Of a stretch of DNA of 64,000 nucleotides, positions 51,934 to 61,246 are shown piece by piece. The notes below the pieces were generated by a model. That model worked only from the letters and a program-made list of their open reading frames with translations, ran no database searches and was not told where the DNA came from. A program made the translations under genes and the position numbers. This stretch comes from Flammeovirga agarivorans (GTDB taxonomy: Bacteria > Bacteroidota > Bacteroidia > Cytophagales > Flammeovirgaceae): NCBI RefSeq assembly GCF_012641475.1, contig NZ_JABAIL010000003.1, positions 870,318 to 934,317 on the forward strand. Reading direction: 5' to 3'. Each line of letters begins with the position of its first letter. Within the stretch, counting starts at the first letter, position 1.

Positions 51934-52065
51934 TTAGAAGAAAAGTCTCAAAACCATCATGCGGATTTTATATTGAAGTACTTTATTTTTCTTCAACTGA
52001 GAAGCAAAAATAAGTAAGGCCGCAATACATGGAAGTGTAAATAAGTTGAGTAAAATTTGTTGCAT
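51934..52065 (-). CDS. Small membrane peptide (43 aa)
   Basis: ATG 52065 to TAA 51934-51936: MQQILLNLFTLPCIAALLIF, then a basic tail ending RMMVLRLFF. It has one membrane helix. The gene lies 41 bp downstream of the exported 203-aa gene and directly before a strong hairpin terminator, which supports it as the last gene of that transcript. The function is unknown. Confidence 0.45.
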   Translation of the reverse strand: MQQILLNLFTLPCIAALLIFASQLKKNKVLQYKIRMMVLRLFF

Positions 52066-52106
52066 TTAAAAAAATTAGGTTTTCAGTGTTAGAGTCCTGA
52101 GGCTCA

Positions 52107-52718
52107 TTATCTAGATACTAATTTAGTATCCTGATTATAATAAATATATTTTGTCATAAAGCTTGAGATGCTTTTACGATAAATATCTTTATGTGCTTTG
52201 AAATGATTTTGCTGTTGTACAGTACAGTTTGCATTAATCGTTTCAAATTTACGATCTGCAATCATAGTACTTACTTCCAAATACTCTTGGCTATTTATTG
52301 CATATGCTTGCTTAGCATTCATCAATAAAGTATTAAAATTAGAAAAATCAGTATGGATGACGTTAAACTGATTGTTGTCTAATGAAAGAATACTTTTTAA
52401 TTCTTCTGTTTCTTTCTCTGTGATCTCTTTCGCATTGATAGCTACCCTTTGCTCTCTCTCAAGAACATTTTCTCTTTTCTGTAAAAACAAGATAAGAAGT
52501 TGGTTTTTCTTGTCAAGGTCTGCTGATCCTAATGCAAGAAGATCCTTTTCATATTTTGTTCTCAAAGTAGAAATTTCTTGCTTTTGAACAGTTGTTAAGG
52601 TAGAGATTTGATTTAATTGATTTACATAAGAACTTACATCTTCAGCAACGCTCTGACCAAACACAGTTGTTAGTTGGAAACAAAAAGCTAGAGCGAAAGA
52701 TAATACATAAGATTTCAT
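52107..52718 (-). CDS. Exported coiled-coil hypothetical protein
   Basis: 203 residues with signal peptide MKSYVLSFALAFCFQLTTVFG. The mature protein is almost all helical with heptad character (QKQEISTLRTKYEKDLLAL, EKETEELKSILSL), similar in look to periplasmic Spy/CpxP-like chaperones, but no LTxxQ motif pair is certain (one LTTVQKQ is seen). The function is unknown. It heads a short minus-strand transcript with the 43-aa ORF. Confidence 0.75.
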   Translation of the reverse strand: MKSYVLSFALAFCFQLTTVFGQSVAEDVSSYVNQLNQISTLTTVQKQEISTLRTKYEKDLLALGSADLDKKNQLLILFLQKRENVLEREQRVAINAKEITEKETEELKSILSLDNNQFNVIHTDFSNFNTLLMNAKQAYAINSQEYLEVSTMIADRKFETINANCTVQQQNHFKAHKDIYRKSISSFMTKYIYYNQDTKLVSR

Positions 52719-53020
52719 AGGAGTATTTGATTAGTTTAATTATACAGTAATAGACTTGTTATTAAAAAATTTATTGAACACACTTTAATCGACTGAAACC
52801 AAAGTAGCTTATATCGATATATTCACATTTTTTCTTTAAATAATTATAGTAATACAAAATTACTAAAAATTTCTATTACTTGCAATTACACATAACAATA
52901 TACACAGACTCATTTGTGGTCACATAACACTTTTGGTTAACGGATTAATTATAGGTTTCATAGATAAGACACCATTCAAAAAAAGATATAATCACCTTTA
53001 ACGATATTTATTGTGATCCT
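52719..53020. other. Intergenic stretch
   Basis: About 300 bp, AT-rich, presumably with the promoter of the 203-aa gene. No ORF or repeat was seen other than the neighbouring terminator. Confidence 0.4.
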
Positions 53021-53058
53021 AAAAAAACAAAAAGGCCCTCAAATTTCTTGAGAGCCTT
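53021..53058 (-). terminator. Terminator of the EreA/ChaN-like gene
   Basis: An 11-bp stem with one mismatch (53032-53042 with 53048-53058), loop ATTTC, T-rich on the minus strand, 5 bp after the stop codon. Confidence 0.8.
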
Positions 53059-53063
53059 ATTAC

Positions 53064-54194
53064 TTAGTTGATTATAATGTCTTTGTATCTATTTTTAATA
53101 TCTACGTATTCTTTTCTTTGTTGAATATATTCTTCTGCTGATCTTGGTCTTGGATTCCAATTTGGGTCTGGAATCTCAGGATAGATCTCCGATGCATAGT
53201 CTTTTCCTTCATAAAAGTAGTCATCAAAAGTACAGCCTTCCATTTCAGAAAAGGGAGCTAAGAAAATATATCCGTCAAAGAAATCTTGCAATTTAAAGGA
53301 ATCATGACAACTGCTATAAAAACTATGATCACTGAACTCTCCAACGGTTCCCGTAAGATCAAAGCCTACTGGTTTATAATTATTTTGCTTCATTAAAGCT
53401 TCAATTTTTCCATCGGCTGGAGATATTAATTTATAATCACTTGCTTCAGTTCCATAAAACCCTTGGTGTAGTAAGATAGTACAAATATCATCTTCTAAAA
53501 GATCATATAATCGATTCCCGAGGAATACACTTTGGCAGGGACAATCTTTCTTTAAGGTAACAGGCAACTTCTTATTGAGAAACTTGGTAAAAGCATGTGG
53601 TGTTCCCACTAATAATAATGCTTTTTCTTTAGGCTCCACAATTTCTCTTTTTACTAACTCATATCGGAAAGAATCAATTTCTCCTCTATAGAAAACATCT
53701 CCCATACATTCTTTGTCATCCATATTGAACTTAGTCCAATCGAAATGGTAACTTAAATTGACAATCCGAAATTTTCTCTGATCAGGCTGTAAGGTTTGAT
53801 TGAATTCCCAAGCACTTTTATAAATATCTCTATAATCTTTATACGCCCAACCCACATTGTAGAAATACATCATTTCCTTAGCTAGTGCATCATGATATTC
53901 TGGAGCAGCAAGTAAAGAGTCCAATAGATCTTGAACTTCAAAAGCGCCAAACTCCATCCCTATCTGATAAATACCATTTTCATATAAGGTGGGAATCATA
54001 TTTCTTACAAAATCAAGATTTTGTTTTATTCCATGATCTTCTCCTAATAAAACTATAGAATGGTCTTCAAATTTATCAATAACATAATCCTCTGGTGATG
54101 GGCTACTTTTAATCTCTTCTATAGGTTTATTTTTTATTGAGCAAGAAACGTTGATAATTAATGTTAGTAGTAGAATAGAACATCGTTTTAACAT
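53064..54194 (-). CDS. Lipoprotein of the EreA/ChaN-like fold
   Basis: 376 residues with a lipobox ending in Cys18 (LTLIINVSC). After a short linker comes SIVLLGEDHGIKQNLDFVRN and later YQIGMEFGAFEVQDLL, with LLVGTPHAFTKFL further on: the Glu/His pattern of the EreA/ChaN-like superfamily (erythromycin esterases, haem-binding ChaN, Tiki proteases). Acting as an envelope esterase or haem-binding protein is possible; the sequence does not decide. It ends in a Pro/Arg-rich tail. Monocistronic. Confidence 0.75.
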   Translation of the reverse strand: MLKRCSILLLTLIINVSCSIKNKPIEEIKSSPSPEDYVIDKFEDHSIVLLGEDHGIKQNLDFVRNMIPTLYENGIYQIGMEFGAFEVQDLLDSLLAAPEYHDALAKEMMYFYNVGWAYKDYRDIYKSAWEFNQTLQPDQRKFRIVNLSYHFDWTKFNMDDKECMGDVFYRGEIDSFRYELVKREIVEPKEKALLLVGTPHAFTKFLNKKLPVTLKKDCPCQSVFLGNRLYDLLEDDICTILLHQGFYGTEASDYKLISPADGKIEALMKQNNYKPVGFDLTGTVGEFSDHSFYSSCHDSFKLQDFFDGYIFLAPFSEMEGCTFDDYFYEGKDYASEIYPEIPDPNWNPRPRSAEEYIQQRKEYVDIKNRYKDIIIN

Positions 54195-54510
54195 ATCATT
54201 TTTAATTTAATTCCATATCAATATACAAATCCTATCTCTTTTAATACCAACTTTTTTGTTACTTATTGCCTTAACAAAATAAACTCTTAATAGTATTATA
54301 AATTATTAATAATTAGTACTATAATTTAAGATTTCCCAACTATAATTCTATTGAAAAGTATAGGATGATAAATATGATTTTACCAATATAATAATTGGGG
54401 TTTTTACTGAGTATTAAATGTTATATGACGTGATTTAAAATTAGGTGTATTAATAAAATTAAAATGTATTTACTTCTATTGTTACATTTGTGATAGATAA
54501 ATTAAACACA
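54195..54510. other. Divergent intergenic stretch
   Basis: 316 AT-rich bases between the EreA/ChaN-like gene and the Nudix gene. No ORF, hairpin or repeat stood out; both promoters must lie here. A GTG at 54490 is in frame with the Nudix gene, but the ATG at 54511 is preferred. Confidence 0.4.
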
Positions 54511-55005
54511 ATGAAGAATTCAAAAGAAGTAGAAAATACGTTTGGGCATCGCTTAAGAGTAAGAGTTTGCGGTATACTTATAGAGAACAATAAAATTCTC
54601 ATGGCAGTTCACAAAGGGATTGGTCCTAGAGGAATTTTTTGGGCTCCTCCAGGTGGTGGACTAGAATATGGTGAAACAGTTCAGGATGCTCTGAAGCGAG
54701 AATTTTTAGAGGAAACTGGATTAGACATTACCATTAAAAAACATCTTTTTACTCATGAGTTCTTTGATTTGCCCTTACATGGTATAGAATTATTTTTTCT
54801 CGTTGAAAAAACGGGAGGTACTTTAAAATTGGGTTATGACCCTGAAATGGAGCAACAAGTACTTGAAAATATGGTTTTTATTGATTTTGATGAGCTCCAA
54901 GAAAAGCACCAAGATGAAAAGCATCATTTATTCCGTCATTGTAATTCGTTAAAAGACCTTATCAAAATGGAAGGATTTTACAGCAATTTGACAGAAAATT
55001 TGTAA
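54511..55005 (+). CDS. Nudix hydrolase
   Basis: 164 residues from ATG 54511. The Nudix box GGGLEYGETVQDALKREFLE followed by ETG (about 48-70) is complete, with the catalytic REFLEE. GVLI-type first strand: VRVCGILIENNKILMAVHKG. It hydrolyses a nucleoside diphosphate linked to another group; the substrate is not predictable. Cytosolic. It lies 56 bp before pyrR, perhaps co-transcribed. Confidence 0.92.
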   Translation: MKNSKEVENTFGHRLRVRVCGILIENNKILMAVHKGIGPRGIFWAPPGGGLEYGETVQDALKREFLEETGLDITIKKHLFTHEFFDLPLHGIELFFLVEKTGGTLKLGYDPEMEQQVLENMVFIDFDELQEKHQDEKHHLFRHCNSLKDLIKMEGFYSNLTENL

Positions 55006-55061
55006 ACTTGTAAGTTAGAATCAAACAGGTATTAAGAACCTGTATAACTTCTAAAACAATA

Positions 55062-55601
55062 ATGGCGAAAGTTAGCATTTTACAAAGTCAATTACTTGAC
55101 ATCACAATTAGTAGATTAAGTCAGCAACTTATTGAGAATCATGGAGATTTCTCAAATACAGTGATCATTGGACTTCAACAAGGCGGAATTATTCTTTCTG
55201 AGCGTATCAAAAAACGTATCATGGAGTTAGAGAATATTGAGGTGCCTTGTGGTCAGTTGGATATTACTTTCCATAGAGATGATTACCGTAGAAGAGAAAA
55301 TATTCTTACACCTAGTAAGACGGAGATTCCTTTCTTAATTGAAAATATGAATGTAATCTTAATTGATGATGTGATTTTCACAGGACGTTCTATCCGATCA
55401 GCATTAGATGCAATGATGGCATTTGGTCGTCCTAAGAAAGTTGAGTTATTGTGTTTGATTGACCGTAAATACAGCAGAGATTTACCTATCGAACCTACTT
55501 ACGTGGGTAAGGTAGTTAACTCAATTCAATCTCAATATATCACAGCAGAATGGAAAGAGGAAGGCCATGCGGAGGATACGCTTTGGCTTATTAATCAATA
55601 A
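55062..55601 (+). CDS. pyrR: PyrR, pyrimidine regulator / uracil phosphoribosyltransferase
   Basis: 179 residues. The type I PRTase loop VILIDDVIFTGRSIRSALDA is at about 97-116, with GLQQGGIILSERI and PCGQLDITFHRDDYRRRE, typical of PyrR. The protein has uracil phosphoribosyltransferase activity and in Firmicutes binds pyr mRNA. No PyrR-type anti-terminator is evident in the 70-bp gap before pyrB, so RNA control is not shown here. A terminator follows the gene and precedes pyrB. Confidence 0.95.
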   Translation: MAKVSILQSQLLDITISRLSQQLIENHGDFSNTVIIGLQQGGIILSERIKKRIMELENIEVPCGQLDITFHRDDYRRRENILTPSKTEIPFLIENMNVILIDDVIFTGRSIRSALDAMMAFGRPKKVELLCLIDRKYSRDLPIEPTYVGKVVNSIQSQYITAEWKEEGHAEDTLWLINQ

Positions 55602-55608
55602 ATTATTT

Positions 55609-55638
55609 AACGGCTTTCGTTTTGATCGCCGTTTTTTT
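55609..55638 (+). terminator. Terminator between pyrR and pyrB
   Basis: AACGGC/GCCGTT (55609-55614 with 55628-55633), followed by TTTTT. It could act as a simple terminator or an attenuator in front of pyrB. Confidence 0.7.
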
Positions 55639-55671
55639 ATGAGAAAAAATACTGATAGAATTTAAGATATA

Positions 55672-56589
55672 ATGTTAAGTACGAAACACCTTCTCGGAAT
55701 CAAAGACCTGACCAAAGAAGATTTGGAACTAATTTTTCAAACTGCTGATCAATTTAAAGAAGTAATCAACAGACCTATTAAGAAAGTTCCTTCGTTGAGA
55801 GATATTACTATTGCGAATATCTTTTTTGAAAACTCAACACGTACAAAATTATCATTTGAACTGGCTGAAAAGCGTTTATCTGCCGATGTTATCAATTTCT
55901 CATCGAGTGGAAGTTCAGTAAAAAAGGGTGAAACACTTCTAGATACTGTCAATAATATCCTATCAATGAAAGTGGATATTATAGTGATGCGTCACTCTAG
56001 CCCTGGTGCCCCTCACTTCTTATCTAAGCATATTGATGCCACAATCCTTAATGCAGGTGATGGTACTCATGAGCATCCTACTCAGGCTATTCTTGATACT
56101 TATTCAATTCGAGAAAGACTAGGAACAGTAGAAGGCAAAAAAGTGGTTATCGTTGGTGATATTCTACATTCTAGAGTGGCTTTATCTAATATCTTCGCTC
56201 TGCAAAAATTAGGTGCTGAAGTAATGGTCTGTGGACCTCATACTCTTATTCCTAAATATATTGACCAACTTGGAGTAAGAGTAGAACATGACCTAAGAAA
56301 AGCATTAGAATGGTGCGACGTTGCCAATATGCTGAGAATTCAGATGGAACGTCAATTGGTGAAAAACTTCCCTTCTATCCGCGAGTATTCGCAACACTTT
56401 GGTCTAAATAAAGAATTGTTGGATTCTCTAGACAAAGAAATCGTAGTAATGCATCCGGGTCCAATCAATAGAGGTGTAGAAATCACTTCAGATGTTGCTG
56501 ATTGTGAAAACGCGATTATACTTGATCAAGTTGAAAATGGAGTAGCAACAAGAATGGCTGCACTATATCTATTAGCTGGAAAAAAATAG
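55672..56589 (+). CDS. pyrB: Aspartate carbamoyltransferase catalytic subunit
   Basis: 305 residues. Carbamoyl phosphate-binding motif FFENSTRTKLSFELAEKRL at about 43-61, then SSVKKGETLLDT, MRHSSPGAP and HPTQAILDTYSI near 131, and the C-terminal MHPGPINRGVEI for aspartate. It makes carbamoyl aspartate in de novo pyrimidine synthesis, cytosolic. No regulatory pyrI follows. It lies 70 bp after pyrR, with a hairpin between them and a strong terminator after it. Confidence 0.97.
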   Translation: MLSTKHLLGIKDLTKEDLELIFQTADQFKEVINRPIKKVPSLRDITIANIFFENSTRTKLSFELAEKRLSADVINFSSSGSSVKKGETLLDTVNNILSMKVDIIVMRHSSPGAPHFLSKHIDATILNAGDGTHEHPTQAILDTYSIRERLGTVEGKKVVIVGDILHSRVALSNIFALQKLGAEVMVCGPHTLIPKYIDQLGVRVEHDLRKALEWCDVANMLRIQMERQLVKNFPSIREYSQHFGLNKELLDSLDKEIVVMHPGPINRGVEITSDVADCENAIILDQVENGVATRMAALYLLAGKK

Positions 56590-56611
56590 TAGCTAATAAA
56601 AAAATAATCTT

Positions 56612-56647
56612 AAGCGTAATCTAATTGAATTAGGTTACGCTTTTTTA
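56612..56647 (+). terminator. pyrB terminator
   Basis: A 14-bp stem with one G-T wobble (AAGCGTAAT.../...GTTACGCTT), a three-base loop and six Ts. Confidence 0.85.
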
Positions 56648-56838
56648 TTTCTTCAAAAAACATCACTTTAATTCTTAGATATTCATCAATTACAGAATTT
56701 ATTTCTACTTTTACGCTTACTAAACAATTCTTCATTAGTGCGATTATAAAATTAACATTGCTATTACCTCTCATCTCTTCATGAGAAACTGAAAGATTAC
56801 AATGTTTACCCGAACCAAAAATTACAAAATTGATTATC

Positions 56839-57567
56839 ATGTCTAATAGTACTAAAACCGTTATTACCTGCGGTCTATTAACGGACGATGAACATTTTAG
56901 GTGTCAAATTGAGCAACTTTTTAATGAAACTGATATTCTTTCGCTTTTGGAAGTACATCAGTCACCATTAGAAGCAGATATGTCTAAAACAATTAAGACA
57001 TTAGATGTATTATTTATTGATGTAGACCTCCCCTATATCTCTGGTTTTGATTGGTTTGAAAGCCTTCGAACAGAACAGTTATGCGTTTTCATTTCGGATG
57101 ATGCAAGTCATGCTGTCAAAGCATTTGATTATAACTCTATCGATTTTTTTCTGAAACCTCTCACCATGAAAAAATTCTATAAGAGTGTTTTAAAAATTAG
57201 GGAACGATACAGAGCGACTTATTTTTCAAAATCACAAAGAAAGCAACGTACTTCTTTATTTATTCGAAGTGATAACCGTATCTATAAGATCAACTATGAT
57301 GATATTCTATATATAGAATCCCAAAACAACTATATACAGATTGTGACACAAGACAATAAATATTCTACGTTGATGAAATTGAAAGATGTTCAGCAAGTTT
57401 TGCCAAAATCTGATTTCATCAAAATTCAGAAGTCTTTTATCATAAATATGAATTATGTTACTGCAATAGAAGGTAATTCTGTGATTATCAATAATGTACT
57501 TATCAACATTAGTAGATCATTAAAAAAAGATGTTATTGATTCTTTTACGCAGGGCCATTTAATGTAA
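56839..57567 (+). CDS. LytTR-type response regulator (orphan)
   Basis: 242 residues from ATG 56839; an in-frame TTG at 56830 is less likely. The receiver domain has the acidic pocket GLLTDDEHF, phospho-acceptor LFIDVDLPYISGF (Asp61), VFISDD in place of the usual Thr strand end, and IDFFLKPLTMKKF (Lys). The LytTR DNA-binding domain follows: FIRSDNRIYKINYDDILYIE, then KIQKSFIINMNYVTAIEGN. It closely parallels the regulator at 59202 but has no kinase beside it. It probably regulates nearby surface genes and may share the kinase at 58199. Confidence 0.92.
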   Translation: MSNSTKTVITCGLLTDDEHFRCQIEQLFNETDILSLLEVHQSPLEADMSKTIKTLDVLFIDVDLPYISGFDWFESLRTEQLCVFISDDASHAVKAFDYNSIDFFLKPLTMKKFYKSVLKIRERYRATYFSKSQRKQRTSLFIRSDNRIYKINYDDILYIESQNNYIQIVTQDNKYSTLMKLKDVQQVLPKSDFIKIQKSFIINMNYVTAIEGNSVIINNVLINISRSLKKDVIDSFTQGHLM

Positions 57568-57719
57568 ATCGGTAACTATTGAAACTTTGAAAAACAGATT
57601 ATTGCGCATTTCACCATCATGTAGATGCATCTCACCAAAATTAATTCAATAAAAAAGAGTGTTCAAAGATATTTGAGTCATCGAAAGCAAAGTATTACTC
57701 AAATTAAAATGTCAATATT

Positions 57720-58148
57720 ATGAACACGCTATCAAGATTTATTATCGTATCTATTTTCTCTTTATTTGCTGTATCATGTGCATCCGAAGGCAATATCATT
57801 CCAGAATTAAATCCTGCAAACAATGCAAGCGATGCACCTGCTGCTTTGTTAGATGTGGAAGCTTTTTTACAAATCAATATGCAACCGGTTGAAGGTGGCT
57901 GTGAAGAGCCATTGTCGGTCAATCTTTTAAACTCAAACGGTTTAGATTTTATGACAACTGTAAGTCCAATTGATGGTGTTTATCACTTGTCTTACGATGA
58001 AGAATTATCGTATGGTCCTTACTCTGTAAAATTCTATCACCCTCAAACAGGGGAAGTAGTAGGTTCTACATCATTTTATATCACTAGTGAAGACCTTGAC
58101 CAAGAGAATTATATTAAAGATTTCACTTATGACGCTTGCCCCCAATAG
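57720..58148 (+). CDS. Hypothetical lipoprotein
   Basis: 142 residues with lipobox SLFAVSC (Cys20). The mature part is acidic with two further Cys (GGCEEPLSV and DACPQ at the end) that may form a disulfide; strands YHLSYDEELSYGPYSVKFYH and EVVGSTSFYITSEDL suggest a transthyretin-like or Ig-like fold. The family is unknown. It lies between two signalling genes and could sense or bind an extracellular ligand. Confidence 0.72.
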   Translation: MNTLSRFIIVSIFSLFAVSCASEGNIIPELNPANNASDAPAALLDVEAFLQINMQPVEGGCEEPLSVNLLNSNGLDFMTTVSPIDGVYHLSYDEELSYGPYSVKFYHPQTGEVVGSTSFYITSEDLDQENYIKDFTYDACPQ

Positions 58149-58198
58149 GCAGGAATAAGGAATGAAATTTGTATTCAAAAGAAAGAAGATTTAAACAC

Positions 58199-59221
58199 AT
58201 GAACTTATCACGCACCTACTTCATATCTATTCTCGGATATTTCATGGCCTTCTTTCTTTTGTATATTTTCGAAGACTATTTTTCTCTTCAATTTCAATGG
58301 TTAGGCCTAAAGCATTTTGTATTACTTGATTTTGCGTCTGCTTTGTTAAAGTGTGGACTCACAATCCTTGGTATGAAACTGTGCTTCTATTTTATTGAAA
58401 TAAAGAAAATTACTTTAGGAATCGTCTCTATTCTCCTCTGCTTTATCATTATACTCTATCTCAATACGGAGCTTATGTGGTTCTTTAAATGGAACTATTA
58501 TATTTCTTCCAATTTTAGATCAACGATCTCAGTAGAAGACTTTTCCGAAGTGTTTTTCCCTTTTGGTATTGGAGCAGGTATAGAAATAGTATTCGAGTAT
58601 TTAAAACAACTAAAGATTAGGCAGGCCCTAATCCTTGAAAAGACAAAAGCTGAACTAAATTTCTTGAAAGGACAACTAAGCCCCCATTTTTTATTTAATA
58701 CTATAAATACTATTTTTTGGTTGATTGTAAAAGATCCAAAAAATGCTCAGGATTTATTGCTAACATTAAGTGATATGTTAAGATATCAGCTCTATGAATG
58801 TGAACAGGACTTTGTTCCATTAAAGAAGGAAGTTGATTATCTTAATCATTTAATAAAGATTCAAAATTTCAGAAAGAGAGAAAATGTTAAGGTAGATGTT
58901 ATCATCAATTTTGAAAACGATAACTATCAAATTCCACCTCTCTTATTTCTGCCTCTCGTTGAAAATGCTTTGAAATATGTTTCTCAAAGGGAAGATGAAG
59001 AGAATTTTATTTATGTCAATTTGCAACAAAATGGAAATTCTTGTGTCTTTAAAATAAGAAACTCCACAGATGATAGTGTAATACAGCTATCTGATGACAA
59101 AAAATATAGCGGAATTGGTCTCTCTAATATTAAAAAGCGTCTGAACTTATTGTACGGAGACAATTTTGAATTCTCTACTTATCAACTCAACAATATCTAT
59201 CATGCCAGTGTCAAAATCTAA
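58199..59221 (+). CDS. LytS-type sensor histidine kinase
   Basis: 340 residues from ATG 58199; a TTG at 58169 would put ten polar residues in front of the first helix. There are four or so membrane helices in the first 130 residues with little outside the membrane. His_kinase domain: LKGQLSPHFLFNTINTIFWL (phosphorylated His163). HATPase: LPLVENALKYV and GIGLSNIKKRLNLLYG. It phosphorylates the LytTR regulator encoded next, whose start lies 20 bp inside this gene. Confidence 0.93.
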   Translation: MNLSRTYFISILGYFMAFFLLYIFEDYFSLQFQWLGLKHFVLLDFASALLKCGLTILGMKLCFYFIEIKKITLGIVSILLCFIIILYLNTELMWFFKWNYYISSNFRSTISVEDFSEVFFPFGIGAGIEIVFEYLKQLKIRQALILEKTKAELNFLKGQLSPHFLFNTINTIFWLIVKDPKNAQDLLLTLSDMLRYQLYECEQDFVPLKKEVDYLNHLIKIQNFRKRENVKVDVIINFENDNYQIPPLLFLPLVENALKYVSQREDEENFIYVNLQQNGNSCVFKIRNSTDDSVIQLSDDKKYSGIGLSNIKKRLNLLYGDNFEFSTYQLNNIYHASVKI

Positions 59222-59921
59222 CTTAAAATGCTTAATCATTGATGATGAAGAACTAGCTCGAGAAGGTCTAGCAAGTTATGTCGAACAAGTTCCTTTTTTA
59301 GATTTAAAAGGGACCGTGAGTTCAGCTATGAAAGCACAAGAAATCATTGATGAACAACAGATAGATTTATGTTTCTGTGATATTAACATGCCCTACTTAT
59401 CGGGTATTGATTGGGTAAAGTCTTTGAATAACCCTCCAATGGTAGTATTTACTACAGCATATTCTGAATATGCAATTCAAAGCTATGAGGTAAATACTTT
59501 AGATTATTTACTTAAGCCCATATCGTTTGATCGATTCTACAAAAGTTGTATTAAAGCAAGAGACTCATTTTCCGCAAATGAAAAAGAGGATCATTTTCTT
59601 TTTATCAAAGTAGAACAACAAATCAAGAAAATTTGGTGTAAAGAGATTCAATATATAGAGTCCAAAAACAACTATATCAATATTGTCACTTCTGATAGTG
59701 AACACCTCACTCATCTTACTTTAAAAGAGATCCAAGATAAATTGCCTTCTACCTTTATAAAGGTTCAGAAATCGTTTATTGTAAATATGGATGCAGTAGA
59801 AGCCATTGAAGGAAATTGTGTTATTGTAAAAAATCAAATGATAAGTATGAGTCGTTCTCAGAAACAGGAAATTACTGATCAACTAACACAAGGGAATTTA
59901 ATTATTAAAGGATTGAAGTAA
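59202..59921 (+). CDS. LytTR-type response regulator
   Basis: 239 residues from ATG 59202, overlapping the kinase by 20 bp (coupled). Receiver: CLIIDDEELAREGL, CFCDINMPYLSGIDW (Asp60), VVFTTAYSEYAIQSYEV, DYLLKPISFDRFYK. LytTR: FIKVEQQIKKIWCKEIQYIE, then KVQKSFIVNMDAVEAIEGNC. It acts on DNA as a dimer. Its stop codon overlaps the start of the downstream lipoprotein (TAATG), so the kinase, regulator and lipoprotein are one operon. Confidence 0.95.
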   Translation: MPVSKSNLKCLIIDDEELAREGLASYVEQVPFLDLKGTVSSAMKAQEIIDEQQIDLCFCDINMPYLSGIDWVKSLNNPPMVVFTTAYSEYAIQSYEVNTLDYLLKPISFDRFYKSCIKARDSFSANEKEDHFLFIKVEQQIKKIWCKEIQYIESKNNYINIVTSDSEHLTHLTLKEIQDKLPSTFIKVQKSFIVNMDAVEAIEGNCVIVKNQMISMSRSQKQEITDQLTQGNLIIKGLK

Positions 59922-61159
59922 TGAGGTATTTCCTTTTTTCCATAGTGTCTCTTTTTCTTTTTTCATGTAACTATGGGAATGAAGAAACAATGTCTAATCG
60001 AGGCGGAGAAATTTTAGGGTATGAATTAAAAGATGATTCAGTCTATTTTATCCTAAAAGAATCTGAGATCATGAACTTTATTGATCTTAAAAATACCGAT
60101 TTCTTTGAGACAGCTCATGCTCCAAACTTTCATGAAGACTCGTCTTATTTCCATAAGGCAAAGGATATCAAAATAAAGAAAGTAAATGTATTAGGTGCTT
60201 TCAATGATTATTCTTTAACAGATGAACTAATATTTAATGGAGATTATTGGGTTATTCCTAAAGCTAAAAACCATATTCAACCTGTAGGTGGAGACTTTTT
60301 ATTTATTATCAATGAAAGGTATGCAGTCACTCTTCCTTTTTTCTTTGGTAAAAATATTCATACACCTAGATTTACAAACCCTCATAACTGGGATTTTTCC
60401 TTGTTGAGAATGTACCTTGTTTGGCAACTATATATTCTAGATTCAGAATATGAAATGGCATATCAACTTAAAGATGATTCAATTCAGTTTATTTTTGATC
60501 CAAATATCTATGCTTTAGTCAATGACGGTTATGGTATACAAGAAAATTACCATCCAGATATGATTGATTATGTAGAAGTTGCAGGGAGCTTTAATGCTTG
60601 GTCTCAATATTTTAAAATGAATAAAGTCGGAGATAAATACTATAAGTCTTTGGCTTTGAAAGATGTAAATACTTGGGGAGAATTTAAGTTTATTATAAAT
60701 GGTAGAGTTTGGGTAAACCCTCCTTTCTATGCAAGTAATAAATTAGGACATTTTACGGGTACAAGAGAATATAATTTCACTTATAAAATCCCTAACATTG
60801 ATAATATTCAAGGGTATACAATTCAAGGTAATGAAATTGTATTTTCTTGGCATTTAAACGATTCTGACCTACTGACTTTTTGGGAGCGAACTTATTCCAA
60901 TCGATTTGAAATTAAGAATATGTACTTGTATGCTTCTTTTTTAGAAACGCCTGGTCAAAAAGTATTGATGGAAGATTTGGGAGATCGCCATTATGAAATC
61001 CGTTTTCCGCTTTCAGAAATACCTAAGAATAAGCAAATTCAATTTAATTATCATGCAAACGGGATGTTATTGCTTACTCCTCCCTATTATGCTTCTAATG
61101 TTGTACAAACGGATATATGGGATGATAATCAATGGGTGAACTTCGAATTTAGTTTATAA
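59921..61159 (+). CDS. Lipoprotein with CBM48/AMPK-like glycan-binding modules
   Basis: 412 residues with lipobox SLFLFSC (Cys16). Three beta-sandwich modules can be seen, the middle one clearest: VEVAGSFNAWSQYFKMNKVG, then KYYKSLALKDVNTWGEFKFI and INGRVWVNPPFYASN. This is the pattern of CBM48/glycogen-binding E-set domains; the same PPFYASN or PPYYASN ending recurs at the C-terminus. No catalytic domain follows. It is translationally coupled to the LytTR regulator, so it may be a surface glycan sensor or binder linked to that system. Confidence 0.75.
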   Translation: MRYFLFSIVSLFLFSCNYGNEETMSNRGGEILGYELKDDSVYFILKESEIMNFIDLKNTDFFETAHAPNFHEDSSYFHKAKDIKIKKVNVLGAFNDYSLTDELIFNGDYWVIPKAKNHIQPVGGDFLFIINERYAVTLPFFFGKNIHTPRFTNPHNWDFSLLRMYLVWQLYILDSEYEMAYQLKDDSIQFIFDPNIYALVNDGYGIQENYHPDMIDYVEVAGSFNAWSQYFKMNKVGDKYYKSLALKDVNTWGEFKFIINGRVWVNPPFYASNKLGHFTGTREYNFTYKIPNIDNIQGYTIQGNEIVFSWHLNDSDLLTFWERTYSNRFEIKNMYLYASFLETPGQKVLMEDLGDRHYEIRFPLSEIPKNKQIQFNYHANGMLLLTPPYYASNVVQTDIWDDNQWVNFEFSL

Positions 61160-61192
61160 AAAATATGCAGTAAGCAAGCGCCTACTGCATAT
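61158..61192 (-). terminator. Terminator between convergent genes
   Basis: A perfect 10-bp stem ATATGCAGTA/TACTGCATAT (61163-61172 with 61183-61192). On the minus strand it is followed by TTTTTTA, so it ends the big T9SS gene; it is weaker for the plus strand. Confidence 0.7.
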
Positions 61193-61246
61193 CTAGCATT
61201 GAATCTACATTTTAGAATATTTAATTATTTGTATCACAACTGTCCG

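Noticed and set aside
56610-56840. 76-codon minus-strand ORF between pyrB and the LytTR gene
   Set aside because: Its 3' end is the pyrB terminator hairpin and its start overlaps the LytTR start region; the composition looks like chance. I treat the region as non-coding.
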